Program-made: the position numbers and the translations under genes
Notes under the pieces: generated by a model
Told to the model about the DNA's origin: nothing
What the model saw: only the letters and a program-made list of their open reading frames with translations
The model's database searches: none
Part shown: positions 1-8,230 of the stretch, piece after piece
Position numbering within the stretch: the stretch's first letter is position 1
Layout of the letters: each line of letters begins with the position of its first letter
NCBI RefSeq assembly: GCF_002844195.1
Contig: NZ_PEND01000008.1
Location: 1-64,000, forward strand
From: Halegenticoccus soli
Lineage (GTDB): Archaea; Halobacteriota; Halobacteria; Halobacteriales; Haloferacaceae
Reading direction: 5' to 3'
Length of the DNA: 64,000 nucleotides

Positions 1-255
1 CATCGACAGCGTCCCCGCGTCGATGAGGTCCGCCGCGTTGCTCGCGACCAGGAAGTCCGCCATCACGTCCTTGAGGACGGCCTCGTCGGCGATCAGTCGG
101 ATCGTCGGTAGGTCGTCGTCGAACTCGGTGGCGACGCCGACCAGTTCCTCGACCGTTTCCGCCGACGGATCAATCACGAGAAGTTCCTCGTCGGCGTCCG
201 AGAGGACTGCCCGGAGGATATCCTCGATTTGGTTCTCCAGTAAATTCGAGCTCAT
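1..255 (-). CDS. N-terminal part of a DUF5821/TbsP-like regulator (cut by window edge)
   Basis: The reading frame starts at an ATG (complement of 253-255) and stays open to the left edge, so only about 85 residues are visible. The protein begins MSSNLLENQIEDIL and continues with a region rich in Asp, Glu, Val and Leu. From memory this resembles the N-terminus of the haloarchaeal DUF5821 family, which includes the sugar-responsive regulator TbsP. The DNA-binding part would lie outside the window, so the function is inferred from the N-terminus only. The 177 bp upstream are AT-rich and also serve the small gene that starts at 433. Confidence 0.55.
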   Translation of the reverse strand, partial: MSSNLLENQIEDILRAVLSDADEELLVIDPSAETVEELVGVATEFDDDLPTIRLIADEAVLKDVMADFLVASNAADLIDAGTLSM

Positions 256-432
256 GACTCTACGGTGATAATCGTGTTTCGAATATTTAATATTAACGCT
301 GTGCGCTTGGTGGAAGCTAGGTCACCGTGGTAATACTCCGACGCGGGAACGAAACCATGTATAACTGTTACGTTATTTGTTTAACATCTTCAGAAAATCA
401 TAAGTCCCACCAGCCCGCAGAACCGGTTGGAT

Positions 433-618
433 ATGCGACAAGCTCGCATTAGCTCAGAAGAGGTGACCGGATTCCTGCTGCGCAACCCGCGCGTCGCGCT
501 GCTGGCAGTACTGTTCGTGCTCATGCTGGCGACGCAGGGAAGCGCCGCCGCGCTGGAGTCCGGCGGGGACCTGCTCGTTAGCCCGCAGAGCAGCCACAGC
601 GCGACGAACGGCCCGTAA
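433..618 (+). CDS. Small secreted or membrane protein, haloarchaeal DUF7503-like
   Basis: This gene encodes a 61-residue protein. A short polar N-terminus with the segment FLLRNPRVALLAVLFVLMLA is followed by one hydrophobic helix with an Ala-Ala signal-peptidase-like end, and the protein finishes in ATNGP. This layout (FL-x-NP, one helix, Gly-Pro terminus) matches a family of tiny haloarchaeal proteins that I remember as DUF7503, and their role is unknown to me. I chose the ATG at 433 over the in-frame TTG at 427. An AT-rich promoter-like stretch lies at about 355-385. The gene is convergent with the CHAT peptidase, 23 bp apart. Confidence 0.55.
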   Translation: MRQARISSEEVTGFLLRNPRVALLAVLFVLMLATQGSAAALESGGDLLVSPQSSHSATNGP

Positions 619-641
619 TCGACGTAACTGAACACCGACCG

Positions 642-2681
642 CTACTTCAGCGTTCTTTTGAGATCGTTCGACCAGTGGATGTCGCCGTCGTAGACGATCG
701 GCATGTCGGCGTGACTGAGAAAGGAGCGTAGTTCGTCGGCGTCGAGGTCGAACTCCAGTTCCGACCCGTAGAGGTGCGACGTCCTGTCGGACTGGAGATG
801 CGACTGGTAGTGCCCGCCGTTCACCCAGGGCGAGTGGACGGAAAACCGCATGCGGAATCGGTCGTCCGATCGGCGTTCCAGATGGGCGTCCGGCGAGACG
901 AAATTATCCGACTGCGCGAGGACGTGCGTTCCGTCGCCGACGACCGCGTAGTCCTTGCCCATGATGATCCTCCGTCGTGCCAGCTGGATCGCCCGTTCGA
1001 TGCAGAACCCGTGCACGAGAAGCCGGGCGAACGCGGTGCCGACCCGCGCCGCGTCGCTGTCGAGCACCTTGTTGAACGTCACCGCCCCCGCGACGCTCCC
1101 CTGTTTCACGAGGTCGACGCCCTCGTTGAACGAGCCGCAGGCGTTGAGGAAGAACGTCTGGGCGTTCGACTCCTCGATGTCGGCGATCGAGAGGTGCCCG
1201 TCGGCGCAGCGGAGCCCCGACTCCTCGCAGTGGCCGATGTAGTGGACCAGGTCGTGCGGCGTCTCGAACACCTCGGCCAGCTCGTCGGTCGTGAGGTACT
1301 CCCGGACGGCGATGTCGATGTCGAGGTCCGTCGCCCGCTGTCGGTAGATGTCCGCCGCCTCCGCGTGCTCGTCGGCCATGTCGCTGTCGTTGAGCACCGC
1401 GACGACCGAGATCGGCTCGTTCGCGCGCCGGTGGTACTTAAACCGGTTCCGGTACGCGCTCGGGACGGCTTTGAACACGTCGATGGGCGCGCCGTCGGCC
1501 AGCCAGCCGTGGACCCGACCGGGGCCGAGTTTGGGCTTGAGGAGCTCGACCGACACCGTGTTGTGCCGCTGTCGACGGTAGAAGTCGTCGAGGGACCGCG
1601 ACAGCCGCTCGTCGCGGGTGAGCGGTTCGGCCTCCGCCAGAAAGAAGTGCGGGACGTTGTGCAGCAGGTACGGCAGCGTGGTTACCTGCTCGGCCCGCGG
1701 TTCGACGTACATGGAGAGGTGCCAGGGGGGAAGCTCGTCCGAAACGTCGTCGAAGGGGGCGTCGATGTACGCCGCCAACCTGGTCGCCACGCCGCGGTCG
1801 TACAGGGCGTCCGCGTCGAGGCCGAGCGCCTCGATGTGGCGCAGTTCCTCCATGTCGGTCCCGTGCGGGCCGGCGTTGCGGACGAGACAGTCGAGGAGGA
1901 AGGTCCGGCGGAGCAGGGACGCGGTCTGCCGCTGGAACGTCGGCTGCGGTTCGAATTCGACGGCCGCGTCGGGCGCTCGGAGCGTCGGCGTCGCGCCCTC
2001 CTCGACGCGGACCGCGGCGCCGAGGTAGTGCGACAGCGAGGCCGCGGGGAACAGGTACTCGAAGGACGGCGGAAGGACGAGTTCGATCCCGGTCTCCTCG
2101 CGCCGCTCGGCGACGAGGTCCGGAACGTCGACCGCGTCGCCGAACTCGACGAGCGGGGGGTGCCCGCGCATCGTCGGGAACGAGCGGTCCGGCGTCGACG
2201 TCCGGTGTCCGGCCGGGAAGTACGTGAGCGCGGTCGCCACCCCCGCCGGCGTTCGCGGGACGACGAGCGTCTCGGGCGGGGAAAGCACGCGGCTGCGGAA
2301 GCCGAGTCCGACCGGGATCCGCTCGGGGAACGACAGCACCGCCCGCTCGTAGTTCGGCTTCTCGATCGTGGCGGGACCGGAGAAGCGGACGTAGGTCAGC
2401 ACGTTGGCGTCGACGCGCACGATGTACTCGCCGGGCGGAAGTTCGATCGGCCCGACCGCGCTCCCGAGTTCGTACGTCGCCTTGCCGTCGAGCCGCTCGG
2501 CGACGAGGAACACCGGCGGGAACCGGAGCGCGCTGGCGCGGCCGCTCACGACGGCGTCGGTCGGTCGCGGGAACGACGGCCGCCCGTCCGTCGGTTGCCA
2601 GTCGTCGGCGACAACCTCGATGGAGGTTTTCGCGGCGTCGACTGCCTGTACGCCCGTCTCGGACGACACCACCTCGATCAT
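642..2681 (-). CDS. CHAT-domain protein (caspase-like peptidase)
   Basis: The protein has 679 residues. The C-terminal half carries the two signatures of the clan CD CHAT fold: a beta-strand followed by HYIGHC (catalytic His near residue 484) and FFLNACGS (catalytic Cys near residue 515). The N-terminal 300 residues are beta-rich with no recognisable domain and may sense a ligand or bind a substrate. No signal peptide is visible, so it is probably cytoplasmic. CHAT peptidases cleave protein partners and in some prokaryotes execute abortive defence. No effector or sensor gene is adjacent. I chose the ATG at 2681 because a TATA-like GAGATATAC lies about 40 bp upstream (minus strand, 2718-2725). 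The gene is divergent from glyA. Confidence 0.8.
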   Translation of the reverse strand: MIEVVSSETGVQAVDAAKTSIEVVADDWQPTDGRPSFPRPTDAVVSGRASALRFPPVFLVAERLDGKATYELGSAVGPIELPPGEYIVRVDANVLTYVRFSGPATIEKPNYERAVLSFPERIPVGLGFRSRVLSPPETLVVPRTPAGVATALTYFPAGHRTSTPDRSFPTMRGHPPLVEFGDAVDVPDLVAERREETGIELVLPPSFEYLFPAASLSHYLGAAVRVEEGATPTLRAPDAAVEFEPQPTFQRQTASLLRRTFLLDCLVRNAGPHGTDMEELRHIEALGLDADALYDRGVATRLAAYIDAPFDDVSDELPPWHLSMYVEPRAEQVTTLPYLLHNVPHFFLAEAEPLTRDERLSRSLDDFYRRQRHNTVSVELLKPKLGPGRVHGWLADGAPIDVFKAVPSAYRNRFKYHRRANEPISVVAVLNDSDMADEHAEAADIYRQRATDLDIDIAVREYLTTDELAEVFETPHDLVHYIGHCEESGLRCADGHLSIADIEESNAQTFFLNACGSFNEGVDLVKQGSVAGAVTFNKVLDSDAARVGTAFARLLVHGFCIERAIQLARRRIIMGKDYAVVGDGTHVLAQSDNFVSPDAHLERRSDDRFRMRFSVHSPWVNGGHYQSHLQSDRTSHLYGSELEFDLDADELRSFLSHADMPIVYDGDIHWSNDLKRTLK

Positions 2682-2782
2682 GCCCCGATTGTACGGACGA
2701 AGGAACCCGCGGCGGACGTATATCTCTGTCGGAGAAACAGGCGCGGGCGGAGGGTGACGCTGCAAGAAGGCGCGTGAAGGAC

Positions 2783-2792
2783 ACACTTATTG
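2783..2792 (+). promoter_or_regulatory. Probable TATA box of glyA
   Basis: The sequence CACACTTATT lies about 28 bp upstream of the glyA ATG at 2816. This is the usual spacing for a haloarchaeal promoter giving a leaderless or near-leaderless transcript. The position was judged by eye. Confidence 0.45.
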
Positions 2793-2815
2793 TGGCACCT
2801 GACCGGAGTGAACGT

Positions 2816-4069
2816 ATGGACTACCGTCACGTCCGCGAGGTCGATCCGGCGGTCGCGGACGCGCTCGAAGGCGAGGTGGACAGACAATGCAACACGCTCG
2901 CGATGATCGCGAGCGAGAACCACGTCAGCCCCGCGGTGCTGGAGGCGCAGTCGAGCGTGCTGACGAACAAGTACGCCGAGGGCTACCCGGGCAAGCGCTA
3001 CTACGCGGGATGTCGGTACGCCGACGAGATCGAAGAGCTCGCGATCGAGCGCGCGAAGGAGCTGTGGGGCGCGGAGCACGTCAACGTCCAACCGCACAGC
3101 GGGACCCAGGCGAACATGGGCGTCTACCTCGCGGTGCTCGACCCGGGCGATAAGATCCTCTCGCTCGATCTCACCCACGGGGGGCACCTGAGCCACGGTC
3201 ACCCGGCGAACTTCACCGGCCAGCTCTTCGAGGTCGAGCAGTACTACGTCGACCCCGAGACCGGCTACATCGACTACGAGGCGCTGGAGGGGAAAGCCCG
3301 CGAGTTCGAGCCCGACGTCATCGTCTCCGGGTACTCCGCGTACCCGCGCGCGGTCGACTGGGAGCGCATCCAGGAGGTCGCCGAGGAGGTCGACGCCTAC
3401 CACCTCGCCGACATCGCGCACATCACGGGCCTCGTCGCCGCCGGCGTCCACCCCTCGCCGGTCGGCATCGCCGACTTCGTCACGGGCTCGACGCACAAGA
3501 CTATCCGCGCCGGCCGCGGCGGCATCATCATGACGAGCGAGGAGTACGCCTCCGACATCGACAAGGCGGTCTTCCCCGGCGGGCAGGGCGGCCCGCTCAT
3601 GCACAACATCGCCGGCAAGGCCGTCGGCTTCGGGGAGGCGCTCCAGCCCGAGTTCCGCGAGTACGCCGAGGGCGTCGTCGCCAACGCGCGGACGCTCGCG
3701 GAGACGTTCCGGGAGCGCGGACTCGAAGTCGTCTCCGGCGGCACCGACACCCACCTCGTGCTCGTCGACCTCCGCGAGTCCCACCCGGACCTCACCGGCG
3801 GCGAGGCCGAGGAGGCGCTCGACGCGACGGGCGTCGTCCTGAACGCCAACACCGTCCCCGGCGAGACGCGCTCGGCGTTCAACCCGAGCGGCATCCGCGC
3901 CGGGACGCCCGCGCTCACCACCCGCGGCTTCGACGAGGACGCCGTCGCCGACGTGGGCGACCTGATCTACCGCGTCGTCGACAACCACGACGACGAGGCC
4001 GTGCTCGACGAGGCGTCCGAGCGCGTGCGGGAGCTGTGCGACGAACACCCGCTGTACGAGGACCTCTGA
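2816..4069 (+). CDS. glyA: Serine hydroxymethyltransferase
   Basis: This PLP enzyme converts serine and tetrahydrofolate to glycine and 5,10-methylene-tetrahydrofolate in the cytoplasm. The 417-residue product has the normal length. Diagnostic stretches are CNTLAMIASENHVS near the start, NVQPHSGTQANMGVY, and the PLP-lysine motif TGSTHKTIRAGRGG with Lys228. The ATG at 2816 fits the conserved MDYxxVREVDP start better than the upstream in-frame codons. folD lies 640 bp downstream on the same strand, so the two steps that make and oxidise methylene-tetrahydrofolate sit together, interrupted only by a UspA gene on the opposite strand. Confidence 0.97.
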   Translation: MDYRHVREVDPAVADALEGEVDRQCNTLAMIASENHVSPAVLEAQSSVLTNKYAEGYPGKRYYAGCRYADEIEELAIERAKELWGAEHVNVQPHSGTQANMGVYLAVLDPGDKILSLDLTHGGHLSHGHPANFTGQLFEVEQYYVDPETGYIDYEALEGKAREFEPDVIVSGYSAYPRAVDWERIQEVAEEVDAYHLADIAHITGLVAAGVHPSPVGIADFVTGSTHKTIRAGRGGIIMTSEEYASDIDKAVFPGGQGGPLMHNIAGKAVGFGEALQPEFREYAEGVVANARTLAETFRERGLEVVSGGTDTHLVLVDLRESHPDLTGGEAEEALDATGVVLNANTVPGETRSAFNPSGIRAGTPALTTRGFDEDAVADVGDLIYRVVDNHDDEAVLDEASERVRELCDEHPLYEDL

Positions 4070-4136
4070 CGGGACGAGGAGACCGGACGGGAGCGAAGAC
4101 CGGACGGCGACGAAGGATCTCCCTCCCGCTCCGTCG

Positions 4137-4568
4137 TCACTCCTCCGGTAGCCGAACCGCGAGCACGGGGACCGGCGACGTTCTAACTACCCGCTCTGTC
4201 ACGCTCCCGAGGAGGAGCCGATCGAGCCCCTGTCTGCCGTGCGTCCCCATCACGACGAGGTCGGCCTCGACGTCCTCGGCGTAGTCGAGAATCGCCGCGT
4301 GAGGGCGGCCCTGTACCACGGCGGTCTCCGTCTCGACGCCGATCGGGGCGCTGTCGCGCGCGAGGTCTTTCACGGCCCGTTCGCCCTCTTCCTCCAGCGC
4401 GTCGATCACGTCGTCGACGCCGATGGTGGTCACGCTGTCGCGTGTCGTGTCCGCCACGTACAGGACGTGCACCGACGCGTCGTACCGCCGCGCGAGGTCG
4501 AACGCGTGGTCGGCGGCCGCGCGGGACCCGTCGCTTCCGTCGGTCGGGAGCAGGATCGTGTCGTACAT
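4137..4568 (-). CDS. Universal stress protein, UspA family
   Basis: A single Usp domain of 143 residues. It starts MYDTILLPTDGSDGS and ends with the ATP-binding signature MGTHGRQGLDRLLLGS followed by PVPVLAVRL, so it is an ATP-binding (UspFA-like) member. Such proteins are soluble dimers linked to stress and energy status. No partner is apparent. It lies between glyA and folD on the opposite strand and is convergent with glyA. A longer paralogue with two Usp domains is at 7219-8115. Confidence 0.93.
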   Translation of the reverse strand: MYDTILLPTDGSDGSRAAADHAFDLARRYDASVHVLYVADTTRDSVTTIGVDDVIDALEEEGERAVKDLARDSAPIGVETETAVVQGRPHAAILDYAEDVEADLVVMGTHGRQGLDRLLLGSVTERVVRTSPVPVLAVRLPEE

Positions 4569-4707
4569 CTCCGGACAACCTACGGGGGAGACTCCCTTTA
4601 GCGATCCGCCCCGGAGATGGCACGACCGTGCATATGTTCGCCCATCGAGATACGAAGATGCGCACGAATCCGCGGATTGATTAGCGTCGAGGTCGCTCTC
4701 TCGGACG

Positions 4708-5601
4708 ATGACGGAACTCATCGACGGCAACGCGGTGGCCGCGGACGTGCGCGCGGGCCTCGAATCGGGCATCGAGACGCTCGCCGACGCCGGCGTGACG
4801 CCCGGTCTCGCGACGGTGCTCATGAGCGACGACCCCGCGAGCGAGACGTACGTTTCGATGAAGCAGCGCGACTGCGAGGAGGTCGGAATCAACGGGATCC
4901 ACGCGGAAATCGACCCCGAGGAGCCCGCCGAGGAGCTGTACGCGACCATCGACGACCTGAACGGGGACCCCGACGTGCACGGCTTTCTCGTCCAGATGCC
5001 CGTCCCGGACCACGTCGACACCCGCGAGGTGATCCGCCGGATCGACCCCCGAAAGGACGTCGACGGGTTCCACCCGGAGAACGTCGGACGGCTCGTCGCG
5101 GGCGACGCCCGATTCAAGCCCTGCACGCCCCACGGCGTCCAGAAGCTGCTCGAAGCGACCGGCGTCGACACCGAGGGCAAGGACGTCGTCGTCGTCGGCC
5201 GCTCCGACATCGTCGGCAAGCCGATGGCGAACCTCCTGATCCAGAAGGCCCCCGGCGGGAACGCGACCACGACGGTCTGTCACTCCCGGACGAAGGATCT
5301 CGCGGCGAAGACCCGCGCGGCGGACGTCGTCGTCGCCGCCGCGGGCGTCCCCGAGCTCGTGACGGGCGAGATGCTGTCCGAGGGCGTCGTCGTGATCGAC
5401 GTGGGGGTGAACCGGGTGGACGCGGACAACGAGAGGGGTTACGAGCTGGTGGGCGATGTGGAGTTCGGGAGCGCGAAGGAGAAGGCCAGCGCCATCACGC
5501 CCGTCCCCGGCGGCGTCGGGCCGATGACCCGGGCGATGCTCCTGTACAACGCGGTGAAGGCGGCGAGCGAGCAGTCGGGCGTGCCCGTCGACCTCCCCTG
5601 A
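4708..5601 (+). CDS. folD: Bifunctional methylene-tetrahydrofolate dehydrogenase/cyclohydrolase
   Basis: A 297-residue FolD with full-length architecture. The N-terminal catalytic domain contains SDDPASETYVSMKQRDCEEV, which includes the catalytic Lys of the YxxxK motif. The Rossmann domain has VVVVGRSDIVGKPMANLL for NADP binding and ends with TPVPGGVGPMTRAML. It interconverts methylene-, methenyl- and formyl-tetrahydrofolate and supplies purine and formyl-transfer reactions. It follows glyA, which makes its substrate. The Nudix gene begins about 20-30 bp downstream and may be cotranscribed. Confidence 0.96.
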   Translation: MTELIDGNAVAADVRAGLESGIETLADAGVTPGLATVLMSDDPASETYVSMKQRDCEEVGINGIHAEIDPEEPAEELYATIDDLNGDPDVHGFLVQMPVPDHVDTREVIRRIDPRKDVDGFHPENVGRLVAGDARFKPCTPHGVQKLLEATGVDTEGKDVVVVGRSDIVGKPMANLLIQKAPGGNATTTVCHSRTKDLAAKTRAADVVVAAAGVPELVTGEMLSEGVVVIDVGVNRVDADNERGYELVGDVEFGSAKEKASAITPVPGGVGPMTRAMLLYNAVKAASEQSGVPVDLP

Positions 5602-5631
5602 AATGGCACAGGGACGGCGACCGTGACAGAG

Positions 5632-6201
5632 ATGACCGACGACCGCCCCGGCGACGCCGATATCGGCGCATCCGTCCCCGCCCGCGTCTCCGTTCCCGCG
5701 CCGGATCCCCGTCCCGAAGCCCTGCTCGACCGCTACGGCGACGCGATCCGAAACGAGAACGCGTTCGAACTCGACGCCGAGGCGTTCGAATCGGCCCGTC
5801 GGCGCGCCGAGCGCGGCTGGGGCGTCGGCGCGTTCGTCGTTCACGAGTCGCGCGCGCTGCTCGTCAGACAGGACGGTACCTGGTTCCTCCCCGGCGGGAT
5901 GCTCGAACCCGACGAGACGCCCGCCGAGGGCGCCGCGAGAGAGGTCAGAGAGGAGACGGGGATCGAGGTCGAGATCGCGGCGAGGCCGTCGATCTCGAAG
6001 CAGACGTTCGTCAGCGGCGAGGACGCCTTCACGTTCTACTTCGCCACGTTCGACGCGACGCCCGCGACGACCGAACCCGCCGAGGATCCCGGACTCGACG
6101 GCGAGGGCATCGCCGCGGTCGAGTGGCGCGAAACGATTCCGGCGGACACCTACGATCGGGAACTCGTCCTCGCGCTCCTCGATCGGGGCGAGAGTTCATA
6201 A
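5632..6201 (+). CDS. Nudix hydrolase
   Basis: The complete Nudix box G-x5-E-x7-REVREETGIE lies around residues 104-126 of a 189-residue protein, after the strand WFLPGGMLEP. The family hydrolyses nucleoside diphosphates linked to another moiety, and the substrate cannot be read from the sequence. About 85 residues precede the domain and are rich in Asp, Ala and Arg. The start is either the ATG at 5632 or the GTG at 5623. It lies just after folD on the same strand. Confidence 0.9.
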   Translation: MTDDRPGDADIGASVPARVSVPAPDPRPEALLDRYGDAIRNENAFELDAEAFESARRRAERGWGVGAFVVHESRALLVRQDGTWFLPGGMLEPDETPAEGAAREVREETGIEVEIAARPSISKQTFVSGEDAFTFYFATFDATPATTEPAEDPGLDGEGIAAVEWRETIPADTYDRELVLALLDRGESS

Positions 6202-6383
6202 CGGAAGCCGCGGCCAGAATCCCCGTGAGCTGACGATCGACGCGGGACGGTCGCGGGAGCCACTCCCGGACAGCGGTTGCGCGGCGCGCCGTCCCGCGTT
6301 CCTCGCCCTCGCCGCCTGTTCGCCCCATCGCCAGATCCGACCAGTCGTCGATCTGCGGTCGTCGAGGCGGTCCGCCGCTGCCG

Positions 6384-7094
6384 TCACCCCATCCGCGCCA
6401 GCCGGTCCCGCGCCGCGACGAGCGCCGACTCGTCGCCCTCCCGCAGGTACGCCGCGAGGTCCTTCGCCGACCGGACCAGCGCCTCCGATTCGCCGAGCGG
6501 GACGTCGCCCCGGAGCGCCTTCGCCCGCTTGACGCGGTCTTCGAGGCTTTCGAGCGTCCGCCGGGCTTCGGGATCGGGGTTGTCGTCGAGCCAGGTCCCC
6601 GCGTCCCGCCGGTACGCCTCGACGGCGTTCGCGTACGCGAGCCCCCGGGCGGCGGCCATCGACCCCGGCGCGTCGTCCTTCGCGGGGCGCTCGCCGGCGT
6701 CGGCGCCGCGGAGGAGCGAGAGGACGTACAGCCGTTCGTCGTCGGTTCGGTCGGTCGCCCGCACGTACACGTCCACCGCGTGCAGGAGTTCGTGGGCGGC
6801 GAGGTAGGTGTCGTCGAGGTCGAGGAGGTCGCCGCCGCGGATGAACCCCCGCTTTCGGATGTACGCGCGGAGATCGGATTTGAGGTCGTCCGCCGCGTCG
6901 ACGACTGATCCGTCGCCGACCGCGTTCCGGTGGGGGCTGAGGTCCAGCGTCGCCGGTCCGTCCGTGTGCCGCTTGCGCTCGTCGACGCCGACGCTCCGGA
7001 GGCTCCCGCACGCCGGACAGGCGACGCTGCCGGTGTCGTAGTACGACCAGCGGTTGCCGCACTCCTTGCACTCGCGCTGCCCGCGGATCTTCAT
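6384..7094 (-). CDS. Haloarchaeal zinc-ribbon protein of unknown function
   Basis: A 236-residue protein that starts MKIRGQRECKECGNRW. A four-cysteine zinc ribbon (CKEC, then CPACG about 20 residues later) is followed by an alpha-helical region with many Arg-Ala-Leu and Asp-Asp stretches. It contains HELLHAVDVYVRATDR and no catalytic motif that I recognise. The ribbon resembles TFB/TFS-type ribbons that contact nucleic acid or proteins. I recall it only as a conserved haloarchaeal hypothetical protein. It is convergent with the Nudix gene, with 182 bp between them. Confidence 0.75.
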   Translation of the reverse strand: MKIRGQRECKECGNRWSYYDTGSVACPACGSLRSVGVDERKRHTDGPATLDLSPHRNAVGDGSVVDAADDLKSDLRAYIRKRGFIRGGDLLDLDDTYLAAHELLHAVDVYVRATDRTDDERLYVLSLLRGADAGERPAKDDAPGSMAAARGLAYANAVEAYRRDAGTWLDDNPDPEARRTLESLEDRVKRAKALRGDVPLGESEALVRSAKDLAAYLREGDESALVAARDRLARMG

Positions 7095-7218
7095 GTCCGG
7101 CCGTAGGCGCGTCACCGTCAAAGGTCCGCGGGTCTCGGAGTCGCCCCGCGTCGTTCGCGGGCGTCGGCGTGAATAGGCGACACGAGGTGGAGAGAGGGGA
7201 CGGAGACGGAGACCGACG

Positions 7219-8115
7219 TCACTCCTCCTCCTGCTCGGGCGGTCCACGGACCGTGAGCAGAGGCGCGTCCGCGGTCCGCACGACGCGCTCCGTGACGCTG
7301 CCGAGGGCGTATCGACCGACGCCGGTTCTGCCGTGCGTCCCCATGGCGATCAGGTCGATCCCGTTTTCGGAGGCGTACTCCCGGATCTCCCTGTGCGGCG
7401 TCCCGTGACGGACGTCGGCGACGGCTCGGAGGCCGGCCTCCCGGGCGGTCTCCGCGACCCCCTCCGCGGTCTCCGCCCCCTCGCGGTCGAGCCGCTCGAC
7501 GAACTCCGGCGAGATGCCGCCGGCGTCGAAGAACCCGGCGGCCTCGGTGAGGTCCACGACGTTGAGGGCGTGAACGGTCGCGCCGTACGCCTCCGCCACG
7601 GCGATCGCGCGGTCGGCCGCCGCCCTCGCGTAGTCGCTTCCGTCCGTCGGGACGAGAACGTCGTCGTACGATCCGGTGGGTTCCTCGCCGCCCGTCCGGA
7701 CGGTGACGACGGGAGCGTCGGACAGCCGAACGACCCTGACGGCGACGCTGCCGATCAGAAACCGCTCGACGCCGGTCCGACCGTGCGTTCCCATCACGAC
7801 GAGGTCGACGCCGTTTTCGTCGGCGTACCGCAGGATAGCCTCGTGCGGAGCGCCTTCGACGACTTCGGTGACCAGCGGGCGATTCGCCTCCTCGGCGGCC
7901 GCCTCGATCGGTTCGAACGCCCGCGAACTGCTCTGCGTTCTCACCGCGGATCGATCCACCCCGAGATCGTGGAAGATTGGATCGTACGCGGCCGTGTCCA
8001 CGGCGTGAACGGCGTGGACGGTCGCGTCGAACGTCTCGGCGAGCTGGAACGCGTGCTTCGCCGCCAGCGTCGAGCCCGAACTGCCGTCCGTCGGAACGAG
8101 GATCGTCTCGTACAT
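7219..8115 (-). CDS. Tandem-domain universal stress protein
   Basis: 298 residues containing two complete Usp domains: residues 1-145 starting MYETILVPTDGSSGS, and residues 150-298 starting DDVLVPTDGSDYARA. Each ends with its own ATP-binding signature (MGTHGRTGVERFLIGS and MGTHGRTGVGRYALGS), so both halves should bind nucleotide. The fusion makes an intramolecular version of the usual Usp dimer. A TATA-like stretch is not obvious upstream. It is independent of the single-domain UspA at 4137. Confidence 0.93.
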   Translation of the reverse strand: MYETILVPTDGSSGSTLAAKHAFQLAETFDATVHAVHAVDTAAYDPIFHDLGVDRSAVRTQSSSRAFEPIEAAAEEANRPLVTEVVEGAPHEAILRYADENGVDLVVMGTHGRTGVERFLIGSVAVRVVRLSDAPVVTVRTGGEEPTGSYDDVLVPTDGSDYARAAADRAIAVAEAYGATVHALNVVDLTEAAGFFDAGGISPEFVERLDREGAETAEGVAETAREAGLRAVADVRHGTPHREIREYASENGIDLIAMGTHGRTGVGRYALGSVTERVVRTADAPLLTVRGPPEQEEE

Positions 8116-8230
8116 GGGAGTGGACGGTAGGTACGTTGGGTGTCGAGTGACTTAATCTGGGCGTCGCTCCCCGTCGCCATCGGCACCGAACGGCGACGGA
8201 GCGCGGGGCGATCGACGCGCGGCGGGCGGG

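Noticed and set aside
774-2777. Long open frame on the plus strand opposite the CHAT gene
   Set aside because: It is the antisense of a high-GC3 gene, very rich in Arg, Val and Gly without any fold or motif.
2678-4048. Long minus-strand frame opposite glyA
   Set aside because: Same cause: a GC-rich antisense frame with repetitive Val/Leu/Arg/Gly composition, while glyA is certain.
4617-6233. Long plus-strand frame across folD and the Nudix gene
   Set aside because: Extreme Arg/Gly content and no motif; it overlaps two convincing genes in another frame.
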